NCBI GenBank assembly: GCA_000302695.1
Contig: AMFN01000002.1
Location: forward strand, 1-64,000
Length of the DNA: 64,000 bases
Direction of reading: 5' to 3'
From: Enterobacteriaceae bacterium LSJC7
GTDB taxonomy: Bacteria; Pseudomonadota; Gammaproteobacteria; Enterobacterales; Enterobacteriaceae
The notes under the pieces were generated by a model, which did not search any database, was not told where the DNA came from, and worked only from the letters and a program-made list of their open reading frames with translations. Every line of letters begins with the position of its first letter. The first letter of the stretch is position 1. Of this stretch, positions 15,939-24,556 are shown in pieces. Both the position numbers and the translations under genes were made by a program.

Positions 15939-16293
15939 ATCCGCCTCCTCCATTCCTAAGCTAGTCTCATCAGAGAAAAATGTAATCAAAAGGTTAATGC
16001 GCGCCCGTTATCATCCATGTCTTGACAAAAACTTTTCTTATAAAACTAAATGGAGCGCTTGACATGTTATGTATAGTAAAGCATGGGCTATATCAACAGT
16101 TTTTGCTGTAAAAAAACTTAAAAGCAGTTAAAAAACTATATGTAGTGCCTTTGCAATTTCAAAAGCCCTACTGCCCCCCCCCCCCCTCTGTTTACTACAA
16201 GAAAATTATACCACACACTGTATTTATATACAGTTATAATGTTAAATTTTTTCAATAGCAGCCACAAATAACAGTGTAGCCCGGCAAACACAG
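15939..16293. other. AT-rich intergenic stretch between moron operon and gene A
   Basis: No gene is seen in about 350 bp of markedly A+T-rich DNA. It must hold the promoter of the minus-strand moron operon and the end of the gene A transcript. It also contains the C13 run described separately. Confidence 0.5.
16174..16186 (+). repeat. C13 homopolymer tract
   Basis: Thirteen consecutive C lie in otherwise AT-rich non-coding DNA about 110 bp past the gene A stop. Such tracts vary by slipped-strand mispairing and also attract sequencing error, so the stated length is uncertain. Confidence 0.8.
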
Positions 16294-18597
16294 TCATTTT
16301 TGATATCGGTAATCACTTCCCATACGGCGTAGCCACGCGTTAACCCGTGTCATGGTCGATACGCTGGCCGCCTCACCCGTGAGATAAAGCCTGCCATCCT
16401 GACGCGCCCTGTAACTCTGCCCGCCTAAAATGAGTGAGCGACCAGCCAACAACAGCCCGATCTGTGCGTTGCTTAACCGCCAGCCGCTTGCCGCTGCAAA
16501 ATCCCGCAGGCGCTCACCTGCTTCGGTAAGTTGTTGGCCGGTATTCTCACCATGCCGCCGCGATTGCCGTCGGCGTTTAGTCGCTGCTACTTCCTCCAGA
16601 AGCCTAGCAGTCAGCTCCTTACGCTGCTGACGGTTTAGCGAAGCAAAATCAACCGCGCCCCGGTCAGCTGGCACTGCCATTTCTGACGGTGGCGCGGCCT
16701 GTCTGACGTCTTTTTCATCTGTCCCGCCGCAGTCGGTACAGTTATTGACAGAACTCCAAGGGGCCGCGGAGCGGCCTGGAAGGTCAACGTCAACGGCCAC
16801 ATCATTGGCGGGTTTGTGTTTTGGCACGATCTTGTAATGAGCTGTGCGCGTGTAAATCGGCTCGGCGCTGGAATAGGGGGAGTAAACCCCGGCAATGCGC
16901 GCTACTGCGTCGCCGTAATCATTGCCGTTTTCGGTGACCTCATAGCACAAGCGAACGCGCAGCATGTTGCGCTCAACGAGTGGGCCGCCCTGGGCCGCAA
17001 CATATCGATCCCATGCTGATGCGTCAGCGGCAGCGCGTACCTCTTCAATCTCAGGATGCAGCACAAGCTCACGCTCGCCCATCTTGCGCAGCTCACGCCA
17101 GACGGTGACCGGCGCACCGCCTATCTGTTGAAACTGACGAATCGACCAGCGTGACGCCCACGCGCTCACGCGGCGGGCCATATCCTTTAGCGGCTCGCCG
17201 GTTTCGTCGTCGGTGTCACCATCAAGCGCGTAGCCATCAATGTTTTTGCTGATGTACTTAGCGATATAGCCCGTAGCACTGCCAAACTCCTCACGTATCG
17301 GCACGGCCTTAAAGCGGTTTTCTGCGGCACCCGGCTCATTACCAGCTTCGGCCAGCGCGTAATCCCGAAAAATTTTGCGAGCGCTCTCGACGTGTTCGGG
17401 GAGCATGAATAACAGCAAGTGCCAGTGCGGGGTTGCGTCGTGATGAGGCTCTACCACGCGGAAGCCAAACACGCGGATGCCATGTCGTTTCCATTCTGCG
17501 CGCACGCGCGCCCACACATTGCAGAGGTATTTTTGGGTATCACGCGGCGAAGCCCCGCTGTATTTATCATTGCGGCGGCCATCACTAAGCGCTGAGTGAT
17601 AACTGGACGGGGCCGTAAGCGTGTAAAACTCCCCGGCCGCACCGGTTTCTTTCGCCAGGTCCTCAAATCCACGCATGCGCGCCATTAGCTCGCGGCGGCG
17701 GTTTGCCGGATTTGCAACACTGGCCGCCACCTTATCTATCAGAGACGTGCGCTCGCCAGTATTCTCATCTTCTAATTCCATCGCCTTCAAAAACTCGCGG
17801 TTCGCTTTCTTCTGCGCGAGCCATTCTGAGAGGCAGGGGTTACTACAATAGGGGGCTGACTTCCTGTGGACATAGCCCGCAGCAATCATTAAGTGCTCGC
17901 GCCAGCGCGCTGTTAGGCGCCGTAATTTGTTTAACCACCAACGCGGGGTTTGCAGGCGCGCAACGGCGCACAACGCCTCGTCAGCACTCAGCGTTTCTGC
18001 CTCATATTTACGCCAACCAGGCACCGCGATGGTTAAGTGACGAGTCAGCATAGCAATGCAGCCATAGGCCGATATCGCAGCGAACTCAGGATCGCCGCCG
18101 GTGCGTCCCATCTGTAAATTAAACTCGCGCATAAGCTCGCCCGCCATCAGATCTGCGAGCGTATGCGCCAGTCTCTTCAGTTGTTTTTTACCCGCCCACT
18201 GCAAGCGATGGAAATCACCATGCAGGGGCAGCAGCACGGCAGGCCAGTTGCTTTGCGGTAAATATTTATCGTTAACTGCATCAATACGGCGCAGCACGCG
18301 GCGCTCAAATGTGTTAAGCAACCACTTGCGAGAGGCCGCGGGATCTGTGGCGTCAAGCTGCTCCAGGCGCTGTGCGTAATATGCACGAATGTACTGCGGC
18401 AACGCCGCCAGACGGCGGCGCAGATATTTTACCCGGTCCGGCTTTTCGTCGGTTTCAGCAAGATCGGCCAAAGAGAGCCACTTGCGCTGGCCTTCAGGCG
18501 TCAGGTACTTGATGCCGCGTGCTGGTTCAGCAGCGGCATAGTTTCCAATAGCTGGACGTGGAGCACTCCATGTGTACGGGTTAGCTGGAGCGGTCAT
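16294..18597 (-). CDS. A: Rolling-circle replication endonuclease gpA
   Basis: This 767-aa protein is a P2 gpA homologue (761 aa). It carries the HUH motif in TPHWHLLLFM and the paired tyrosines in GYIAKYISKN, which nick the origin inside its own gene and join to the 5' end. The flanking WARVRAEWKRHGIRVFGFRV is also conserved. It is the last gene of the leftward early operon. Its ATG overlaps the preceding 25-codon frame as ATGA. Confidence 0.95.
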   Translation of the reverse strand: MTAPANPYTWSAPRPAIGNYAAAEPARGIKYLTPEGQRKWLSLADLAETDEKPDRVKYLRRRLAALPQYIRAYYAQRLEQLDATDPAASRKWLLNTFERRVLRRIDAVNDKYLPQSNWPAVLLPLHGDFHRLQWAGKKQLKRLAHTLADLMAGELMREFNLQMGRTGGDPEFAAISAYGCIAMLTRHLTIAVPGWRKYEAETLSADEALCAVARLQTPRWWLNKLRRLTARWREHLMIAAGYVHRKSAPYCSNPCLSEWLAQKKANREFLKAMELEDENTGERTSLIDKVAASVANPANRRRELMARMRGFEDLAKETGAAGEFYTLTAPSSYHSALSDGRRNDKYSGASPRDTQKYLCNVWARVRAEWKRHGIRVFGFRVVEPHHDATPHWHLLLFMLPEHVESARKIFRDYALAEAGNEPGAAENRFKAVPIREEFGSATGYIAKYISKNIDGYALDGDTDDETGEPLKDMARRVSAWASRWSIRQFQQIGGAPVTVWRELRKMGERELVLHPEIEEVRAAADASAWDRYVAAQGGPLVERNMLRVRLCYEVTENGNDYGDAVARIAGVYSPYSSAEPIYTRTAHYKIVPKHKPANDVAVDVDLPGRSAAPWSSVNNCTDCGGTDEKDVRQAAPPSEMAVPADRGAVDFASLNRQQRKELTARLLEEVAATKRRRQSRRHGENTGQQLTEAGERLRDFAAASGWRLSNAQIGLLLAGRSLILGGQSYRARQDGRLYLTGEAASVSTMTRVNAWLRRMGSDYRYQK

Positions 18598-18671
18598 TTA
18601 ACCGCCTCCGTATACGCCCTTATGAATTCTTCCGCGACCGGCACGGCGATGGCATTTCCATAGGCGCTCAT
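18596..18671 (-). pseudogene. 25-codon frame resembling the end of a cytosine-5 methyltransferase
   Basis: The frame encodes MSAYGNAIAVPVAEEFIRAY and five more residues. GNAIAVPVA resembles motif X near the C-terminus of m5C DNA methyltransferases (GNxxxxPV). It is coupled on both sides: its ATG overlaps the stop of the PAPS-reductase-like gene and its stop overlaps the gpA start. It may be the relic of a deleted dcm-like gene, or a leader peptide for gpA. Confidence 0.45.
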
Positions 18672-19678
18672 TCGCACACTCCGGCATAAATGCTGCTGCA
18701 AGCCGCCTTATCATTCGCGGCCGCCAGAAGGTCAAACTGCGCTCCGCCGCGTGTTGTCATCGCCCAATCGCGGTAAGTCTCAATCCCGTAACTATCGACA
18801 GTGATAATTTCTATCCGGCGTTCAGCGCGCCGCGGGTCATGGGTAGAGGGGAAAAAGGTAGAATTGCCGCGTCGAGAGCATGCCGCGACAAGGCGCTCCC
18901 ACGCAGCCACGCGCTCGATTTCCTCCGGCCAGCGCTGAAATATCTCTGCAAGCTCTGATTTACGCGCGTGGATGCATGGCATACAGCCAACGCGTGAGCA
19001 CCCTTGCTGATAAAGCGGGTTTGGCTTAATGCCATGACGCTTTGCCAGTGCGAAAACATCGTCATGCGTCCAGTGTAAAATCGGACGGTAAACATGTAGC
19101 CCCGGCGTATTATCAGCATCTTCCTCCCATACAGGTAAACTGGCCCGCGCCGCTGACTCTTGTGCGCGAACGCCCTGCCAGCTAATTACCTCGTCGAACT
19201 CTTCCAGTGCAGGTAAAACCACCTGATTTCGCACTGGTTCATGTTTCAGGTCAAATGTGCAGAAACGCGCCTTGGTGCTTGGGAAGCGTCCTTTCCACAT
19301 ACAGAGATCAAGGAATGGATTACCCGTTGGTTTCAGAACCTCCAACGCGTGGCGGATACGTTCCGCCGCCTCTTCGGGCGACATTCCGCATTCTTCAACC
19401 AGAGAAACCGGCCACTTATCTGCAATAAACCTACGCTTTCCCTCTATCTGACGAGAGAAATCAGCTTTAACACGGACTACTTTTCCAAGCCTGGATTCCA
19501 GATAGTCCAGGTAGTCCATTGTCTGTGGGTGTTCATGACCGGTGTCTGCAAAAACAGTCGAATAAGGCACGCCGCTTTCAATGGCTAAAAGCCATTGCGC
19601 AAGGCTATCTTTCCCACCAGAGACGGAGATGATATTGAGCGTATCAATGGCGCTACAGCGAGGATCAATGGCGTTCAT
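18668..19678 (-). CDS. Phage PAPS-reductase/PP-loop family protein
   Basis: This 336-aa protein belongs to the phosphoadenosine phosphosulfate reductase/DndC-like PP-loop ATPase family. SVSGGKDS (about residues 19-26) binds ATP, and FADTGHEHPQT and WTHDDVFALAKRHG follow as usual. The cysteine cluster CSRVGCMPC (about residues 230-240) could hold an Fe-S cluster or zinc. Phage members often sit with methylase genes, as here beside Dam. A role in DNA or RNA sulfur or nucleotide modification is plausible but undetermined. It overlaps dam by one base. Confidence 0.82.
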   Translation of the reverse strand: MNAIDPRCSAIDTLNIISVSGGKDSLAQWLLAIESGVPYSTVFADTGHEHPQTMDYLDYLESRLGKVVRVKADFSRQIEGKRRFIADKWPVSLVEECGMSPEEAAERIRHALEVLKPTGNPFLDLCMWKGRFPSTKARFCTFDLKHEPVRNQVVLPALEEFDEVISWQGVRAQESAARASLPVWEEDADNTPGLHVYRPILHWTHDDVFALAKRHGIKPNPLYQQGCSRVGCMPCIHARKSELAEIFQRWPEEIERVAAWERLVAACSRRGNSTFFPSTHDPRRAERRIEIITVDSYGIETYRDWAMTTRGGAQFDLLAAANDKAACSSIYAGVCE

Positions 19679-20664
19679 TATGGTGCCCTCCCTAAACCGT
19701 CGAACACGCCTGATGCAACCATCGCGTTATAAGTCGCGTCACCGCAGCACGGTCCGCAGTCCGGGCACCGGCCGCCGCCAGCACTGCCGCAAGCAGGGCA
19801 GACCTTCAGGACGCCAATGACCTCGCCTGCTGGAGTACGGCTCTTTGCTGACGCGCCAGCGGAACGCTGCACGCTAATTTCATGAAATTTAAAATGCTGA
19901 TAAATCTCGCGGGTGGCTGGCGTGTCACTGTTGGAAATGACCACCTGTGCGCCAGTCTGTTGCTGCGCCTCAAGCAGAGCGGCGGCGAGCTGGCGGTGTT
20001 CTTTCCGGCCAAAGGGGCTACTGTGATATTGGGTAAAACTTGCCGTTTCACTGGCCGGCAGGTAAGGCGGATCGGCATAAATTACCGAGTCACCTCCAAT
20101 CGTCACCTTGATGGTGTTCTGAAACGAGCAGCACAGAAAAATCGCTTTCGTGTCGCGCGCCTTTTCAGAGAACAGCCTGATCTGCTCTTCAGGAAAATAG
20201 GGGGCGGATTTGCTGCGACCAAACGGCACGTTAAAGCAGCCGCGCTGGTTATAACGCACTACACCGTTAAAGGCGTGGCGGTTGAGAAAAAGGAACTGCG
20301 CGGCACGTAAAACCGATCCAGCGTCGGGCTGGCCCTCATGCATATCATGAGAGGCCATACAATCGCGGCGCCGCGCGTTGAAGTCGCCACGTATCCAAAT
20401 ATAACCCTCAACGTCTCCGTAAATCTTGAACAGCGGGCGGGCGGCGTTAATTACTGCATCAGGCCAGTGGGTGATCTGACGATAGAAGCTAATGAGATCC
20501 GGGTTAATGTCGCCCAGGACGTAACGACGATATTCCGTACCCAGGAACACTGACGCACCACCAACAAACGGCTCGATCAGGCAATCGGCTTTTGGCAGGA
20601 GTGGAAGCAAGTCGGGCAGAACGCGGGATTTTCCGCCAGGCCATTTCAGAGGGGAACGAATCAT
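19678..20664 (-). CDS. DNA adenine methylase (Dam family) with Cys-rich tail
   Basis: This 328-aa protein is an alpha-class N6-adenine methyltransferase. PLKWPGGKSRVLPDL at the N-terminus, PFVGGASVFL as the SAM-binding FxGxG motif and YADPPYLP as catalytic motif IV are clear. E. coli Dam is 278 aa. The extra C-terminus contains CPACG...CPDCGPCCGD, a zinc-ribbon-like cluster not found in host Dam. It probably modifies phage DNA for protection or to time replication. It is coupled to its downstream neighbour and overlaps the upstream small gene by 4 bp. Confidence 0.92.
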   Translation of the reverse strand: MIRSPLKWPGGKSRVLPDLLPLLPKADCLIEPFVGGASVFLGTEYRRYVLGDINPDLISFYRQITHWPDAVINAARPLFKIYGDVEGYIWIRGDFNARRRDCMASHDMHEGQPDAGSVLRAAQFLFLNRHAFNGVVRYNQRGCFNVPFGRSKSAPYFPEEQIRLFSEKARDTKAIFLCCSFQNTIKVTIGGDSVIYADPPYLPASETASFTQYHSSPFGRKEHRQLAAALLEAQQQTGAQVVISNSDTPATREIYQHFKFHEISVQRSAGASAKSRTPAGEVIGVLKVCPACGSAGGGRCPDCGPCCGDATYNAMVASGVFDGLGRAP

Positions 20665-20894
20665 TTTTTACTCTCCTTGTTGTACGCTTCATGTGTCATG
20701 AGCAACCAGGTTTTACCGCCGGTTTTGCTGAGCAGGCGCCAGCGCAAGCCAATGCGGATAACGAGGTATCGATGCGGGTGCAGGCTGGAAAAGTTGCGGG
20801 CGCCGCAGGCGTATGCCCGCAGCGCTTCGGCGGCGCGGCGAAAAACCGGGCGCGGGGCGCTGCATTGGGCGGTGAAGGTAGCCGGGATGCTCAT
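20661..20894 (-). CDS. Small P2-like early protein, unrecognised
   Basis: This 77-aa basic protein starts MSIPATFTAQCSAPRPVFRR and ends in a Trp-containing segment (GGKTWLLMTHEAYNKE). The ATG at 20894 overlaps the exonuclease stop (ATGA), and its own stop overlaps dam, so it is embedded in the coupled early operon. Similar small proteins occur in this slot in enterobacterial P2-like phages; no function is known to me. Confidence 0.65.
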   Translation of the reverse strand: MSIPATFTAQCSAPRPVFRRAAEALRAYACGARNFSSLHPHRYLVIRIGLRWRLLSKTGGKTWLLMTHEAYNKESKK

Positions 20895-21463
20895 CAGGCG
20901 ATCCCGGCGTCGATATTGTGAGCAGTCAGGCGCTGCCATATCTCACAGGCCATTTCAGCCTGATAAACGGCATCAGTTAGGGCGTTATGCGATTCGGTTT
21001 TGCGGGGGTGTGGCACATAGCCTGTAACCCCTGCACAGGCGATTAGGGGGCGCAGGCAGCGCTCATTCCAGTAATTCCACGGCGTAGGGTAGTGGTTGCG
21101 CTCAAGCGCACTTTTGATGATGGGGAAATCGAATGATGCACCTTTACACCATACCCGCAGATTGTCCGGGTTGCGTGGTCCATGTACGCCCAGGAAATCC
21201 ATGAAATCTCGAAGGGCAATCCATTCACTGACGCTTTCCGTGGTTAACTCAGCGCGAACCTCTGCCGACTGTCTGCACCACCAGGCAACCGTTTCAGCGC
21301 ATACATGGCCGCCATTGCGCTGGCTGTTTGCCGGATCAACTGTTAAATAAAAACTTTCACTAAGCTGACCTGTGGACGGCTCAAAAAATACAGCGCCGAT
21401 AGCCACCAACGCGGCGTTTGGTTCTTTGCTCAGAGTTTCCAGATCAATCATTACATTATTCAT
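20894..21463 (-). CDS. DEDDh 3'-5' exonuclease (phage exonuclease VIII-like)
   Basis: This 189-aa protein carries the exonuclease motifs in order: MIDLETLSKEPNAALVAIGA (Exo I, DxE), FDFPIIKSALE (Exo II Asp) and HNALTDAVYQAE (Exo III HxxxxxD). It matches the Rv2179c-like/3'-5' exoribonuclease family of phage early regions. The ATG at 21463 is preferred to 21517 because it reproduces the conserved start MNNVMIDLETL. Confidence 0.88.
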   Translation of the reverse strand: MNNVMIDLETLSKEPNAALVAIGAVFFEPSTGQLSESFYLTVDPANSQRNGGHVCAETVAWWCRQSAEVRAELTTESVSEWIALRDFMDFLGVHGPRNPDNLRVWCKGASFDFPIIKSALERNHYPTPWNYWNERCLRPLIACAGVTGYVPHPRKTESHNALTDAVYQAEMACEIWQRLTAHNIDAGIA

Positions 21464-21473
21464 AGAGAGGCCT

Positions 21474-21680
21474 TTAATAATATGAAGCGGTATTAACCAC
21501 AGGACGCTGTAAAGCATTTATTAGATTGCTGCGAAGTTCGTTTATAAAAACCGTAACGGCGGCATCACTTGCCGTTAATGTTAATTCACCATCGTAGTGG
21601 GTTTTAATTGTCAGCCCCTCGCGTTCGATGGCTGGCAACATAACGTTTAAAATAAAGCTGTATTGTTCGCGCTGATTCAT
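21474..21680 (-). CDS. Small phage protein, unrecognised
   Basis: This 68-aa protein starts MNQREQYSFILNVMLPAIER at an ATG preceded by AGGGG. It is mixed alpha/beta with no cysteines, and no family is recognised. It sits between the exonuclease and further small genes of the early operon. Confidence 0.6.
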   Translation of the reverse strand: MNQREQYSFILNVMLPAIEREGLTIKTHYDGELTLTASDAAVTVFINELRSNLINALQRPVVNTASYY

Positions 21681-21777
21681 TTTCCCCTTCCTTCGGGCAA
21701 TAAAAAGCCCTGCCAGAAATGGCAACAATTAAATTGATTATTTTGATTCTGCTTTTAAGCTAGTTCGTGTGTTGTCG

Positions 21778-22026
21778 TTATCTCTGAATAGATAAGAGGT
21801 CGTAAGGCGGCGGTACGCTCCCGCCAGACATTGTAGCAACCAGCTCACGCAGTTCGCACAGCGTTCCCTGTTCGGCCTCACCTGCTGTTAATGCGAAATA
21901 GTAAAGATGAGACAGGCCGTGCCTAAGCAATGCAAAGGCGCTTCCCGCTTCAATCCCAACAAAATGAATATTGAAATAAAACGATTCCAGCAGAGAGTTA
22001 ACTTTTTCCGCGTAATCTCTTTTCAT
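21778..22026 (-). CDS. Small phage protein, unrecognised
   Basis: This 82-aa protein starts MKRDYAEKVNSLLESFYFNI, with AAGGAAG upstream. It contains HFVGIEAGSAFALLRHGLSH and ends PPPYDLLSIQR. It is soluble and probably helical. It lies in the early operon downstream of the small membrane protein. Confidence 0.6.
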   Translation of the reverse strand: MKRDYAEKVNSLLESFYFNIHFVGIEAGSAFALLRHGLSHLYYFALTAGEAEQGTLCELRELVATMSGGSVPPPYDLLSIQR

Positions 22027-22180
22027 GTTCGCTTCCTTTTTTAAGTTTCCGGGCATGAACACGACGACAATGATCAATAACCATTGCACGTAACGAAAAA
22101 ACAATAAGCACAGCGAAAAGCATTAAAATGATGAATAAATATGAATCATCTGTTGTGCGTTCCATGTTTAATAATTCCAT
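21998..22180 (-). CDS. Small single-span membrane protein
   Basis: This frame of about 60 aa (start at 22180, or 22165) has one hydrophobic span (YLFIILMLFAVLIVFSL) followed by a His/Arg/Lys-rich cytoplasmic tail. It overlaps the next gene's start. The function is unknown; such proteins are common in P2-like early operons. Confidence 0.55.
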   Translation of the reverse strand: MELLNMERTTDDSYLFIILMLFAVLIVFSLRAMVIDHCRRVHARKLKKGSEHEKRLRGKS

Positions 22181-22352
22181 CAACAGTCGCTCGTGCTTCA
22201 GGCAAAGAAAAATCAATGCCGTAATAATTGCCTGTGCAGGTTATTTGATAGCGCTGGCGATTATAGGGTTTCATGCGCGGCAGCTTTACAAGGGTAAAGC
22301 CGCGGTAAAGAAAAGTTTTGCTATTCAATTTCGCTAACATCATGCACCTCAT
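22146..22352 (-). CDS. Small P2-like early protein
   Basis: This 68-aa frame starts at 22352 with ATGA coupling to the Cox-like gene, or at 22343/22340 with GAGG upstream. The body YQITCTGNYYGIDFSLPEAR resembles short phage early proteins of unknown role. Its end overlaps the membrane-protein gene in another frame. Confidence 0.55.
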   Translation of the reverse strand: MRCMMLAKLNSKTFLYRGFTLVKLPRMKPYNRQRYQITCTGNYYGIDFSLPEARATVDGIIKHGTHNR

Positions 22353-22810
22353 GCGGTGGCTCGACTGATCACCGAGTGGCGATTTCGTTTTCTCAAGGTG
22401 TGCTGCCGCTTAGTTACGCTGCGATAAGTCGCTTTGTCGCGCATAAGGCGATCGATGTAATGCTTTTCTTCGGGGGTAATCATTGCTCTACAGTGCGCTA
22501 CTGCCTCCCAATATTCCTGAAGCATGATAAAACGCTTTGGTCGCTTACAGCCCGGCATCCCTTCGCGGTGAACCGGGATCTGTGCTCGGTCCATAAGGTT
22601 TCGGACTGATTTCAGCGTCCTGCCTGTAAGGTAAGCAAACTCAACAGGGGTTACAAAAACCTGCTTCTGCAACTCTTCAGTATTCATATCTCTGATGCTT
22701 CCCGCCTGCGCTTCTGTTAGGCGACACGTACGATTTCGGGCGCCATTCAACGGGAATTGCCTAATGTCGTTACATTCAACGCTAATATCGATATCTCGTC
22801 TTTTTGTCAT
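22349..22810 (-). CDS. Cox-like regulator/excisionase
   Basis: This 153-aa protein contains VFVTPVEFAYLTGRTLKSVRNLMD, a winged or MerR-like helix-turn-helix as in P2 Cox (91 aa), followed by a basic tail. It is divergent from the C repressor gene with 120 bp between, exactly the P2 switch layout. Cox represses the lysogenic promoter and helps Int in excision. It is longer than P2 Cox, so it may be a distinct lineage. Confidence 0.72.
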   Translation of the reverse strand: MTKRRDIDISVECNDIRQFPLNGARNRTCRLTEAQAGSIRDMNTEELQKQVFVTPVEFAYLTGRTLKSVRNLMDRAQIPVHREGMPGCKRPKRFIMLQEYWEAVAHCRAMITPEEKHYIDRLMRDKATYRSVTKRQHTLRKRNRHSVISRATA

Positions 22811-22930
22811 TTGTTAGACTCTCCGATCACTGCCAATTGAGGCTTGCGAAGTCCAATTTGCGCATGACGTCATAGGTTGTCTGTTGAGCAAACTGTGGCT
22901 TGTTTTTCATAAATATGACGAGAACTCATC
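22811..22930. promoter_or_regulatory. Lysis-lysogeny switch region between cox-like and C genes
   Basis: These 120 bp separate the divergent regulators and must contain both early promoters. A direct repeat TG(A/T)GGCTTG occurs at 22838-22846 and 22894-22902 and is a candidate operator. The assignment rests on position and the repeat only. Confidence 0.5.
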
Positions 22931-23233
22931 ATGAAGTCAATCACACAAGGCGAAAAACTCGGCCTTATTAGGGATTCAGAACGCCTTTCAAAGAGGCAAC
23001 TAACTGATTTAATTGGAATGAATTACTCAACTTATGTTGGCTATGAGCTGGGCAGAACGAAAATGACCCTCGAGTCAGCTATTAAACTCTTTGGTCACCC
23101 TAGGTTTCAGAAATATCAAGACTGGTTTATGTATGACCGAGTTGACCCGAGCCGGGGCCAGGTTGCTCCGGCTCTCGCACACAGTGGGCAAGAAGCAACA
23201 ACATCACAACACTCAGACCAAAAGACTGGTTAA
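22931..23233 (+). CDS. C: P2 C-type immunity repressor
   Basis: This 100-aa protein is a homologue of P2 repressor C (99 aa). The N-terminal HTH (SKRQLTDLIGMNYSTYVGYE) is followed by FQKYQDWFM and a strikingly conserved tail GQVAPALAHSGQ...SDQKTG. It maintains lysogeny by repressing the early leftward operon. It lies upstream of int on the same strand, as in P2. Confidence 0.93.
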   Translation: MKSITQGEKLGLIRDSERLSKRQLTDLIGMNYSTYVGYELGRTKMTLESAIKLFGHPRFQKYQDWFMYDRVDPSRGQVAPALAHSGQEATTSQHSDQKTG

Positions 23234-23332
23234 CCGTTAACGCTCTTTATGAATGTTCACGATGCAAATTAAAGAATTGCCCTAGTTATGAACTATTAAG
23301 AAACGAACCAAAAACCATCGGAGGGCTTAGCC

Positions 23333-24355
23333 ATGTCGGTTAAGAAGCTTATCGATGGTCGCTATGAAGTTGACGTAAGGCCGCGGGGGCGTGACGGAAA
23401 ACGCATCCGGCGGAAGTTTGACCGCAAGGCAGAGGCTCACGCCTTCGAAAGAAGCATTATTGCAAAGCACCAGGAGAAAGATTACCTCAGTAAACCCGCA
23501 GACAAACGCTGCTTAAGTGAATTTATTGCTCTTTGGTGGCAACTGATAGGGCGTAACAAAAACTACGCTCGACGCAGGTTAAGCACAGTAAATTGCATTT
23601 GTCGGGACATGGGCGACCCTATGATTTACCAAATTGATGCGCGGATGCTCATTGACTACAGGGCGAGCCGATTGAGTGATGGTATTAAGGCGTCGACAAT
23701 AAATCATGATCTTTTCGCTTTGAGTGGTTTATTTAAGGCAATGGCAGTAATTGACGAGTTTCATGGTGAAAATCCTGTAAGCCAGATCACCCCTTTGCGT
23801 GAGAAAAAGACGGAAATGTCTTATCTCACCCATGATGAGATTGAACGACTGCTAAGCATGGCGAAGGGGGATTATTACCGTATTGCCGTTCTCTGCCTTG
23901 CCACTGGTGCAAGATGGGGGGAGGCCCATCAACTGAAGGCTGAAAACATTATTGACAACCGAGTAATGTTTAATTTAACCAAAAATGGAAATCGGAGAGT
24001 CGTGCCTATATCAGAGGATGTTGTGAAGCTGATTAAGGATCGAGAATCTGGCCGTTTATTCCGGGTGAGTTACAGCCGTTTCAGAAAGCTGATAAAAGAG
24101 GCCAAACCAAATCTACCAGACGGCCAAGCCGCTCATGCGATGAGACATACATTTGCTACTCATTTCATGGCAAAGGGCGGGAGCATTATCACACTACAAC
24201 GCATCCTCGGACATGCGGACGTGTCGCAGACGATGATCTATGCGCATTTTTCCCCCGACTTTTTGATTGATGCAGTTAGCTACAACCCCCTAAGCGGAAT
24301 GTCCACATTGTGTCCACACATTGGAGGCAATAGGGGGCTTTCAGAGGTTAAGTAA
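23333..24355 (+). CDS. int: P2-like tyrosine integrase
   Basis: This is a 340-aa tyrosine recombinase (P2 Int is 337 aa). The N-terminal arm-binding domain is followed by a core domain and the catalytic residues: Arg in ATGARWGEA, His/Arg in HAMRHTFATHF, His/Trp-box as GHADVSQTM, and nucleophile Tyr in IYAHFSPD. It integrates and excises the prophage. The gene ends about 200 bp before the host aldo/keto reductase gene. Confidence 0.95.
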   Translation: MSVKKLIDGRYEVDVRPRGRDGKRIRRKFDRKAEAHAFERSIIAKHQEKDYLSKPADKRCLSEFIALWWQLIGRNKNYARRRLSTVNCICRDMGDPMIYQIDARMLIDYRASRLSDGIKASTINHDLFALSGLFKAMAVIDEFHGENPVSQITPLREKKTEMSYLTHDEIERLLSMAKGDYYRIAVLCLATGARWGEAHQLKAENIIDNRVMFNLTKNGNRRVVPISEDVVKLIKDRESGRLFRVSYSRFRKLIKEAKPNLPDGQAAHAMRHTFATHFMAKGGSIITLQRILGHADVSQTMIYAHFSPDFLIDAVSYNPLSGMSTLCPHIGGNRGLSEVK

Positions 24356-24430
24356 GTCCGTAAAAACCTTAGTTGGCGCGGCCTATGCTGATGCCGCGCC
24401 TTCTAAAATCCCAACCGCAAGGGGAAGGTC
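24356..24430. other. Probable prophage right end (att region)
   Basis: P2-like attachment cores lie just past the int 3' end. Here a GGCGCGGC/GCCGCGCC hairpin (24375-24400) follows int and the sequence then passes into the host gene's upstream region. The other att copy is beyond the window's left edge, so the core cannot be read. Confidence 0.4.
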
Positions 24431-24556
24431 AAGCTGGTTGTCGTGGGCCATTTTTAGCGGTCATGTTTTGATACAGGTCGTCGATTTATCACCACAATTG
24501 GCGCGGATCGGCTTTGCTATAGTTTTGCTGCCACAAAAAACACTCACGAGGAGACA

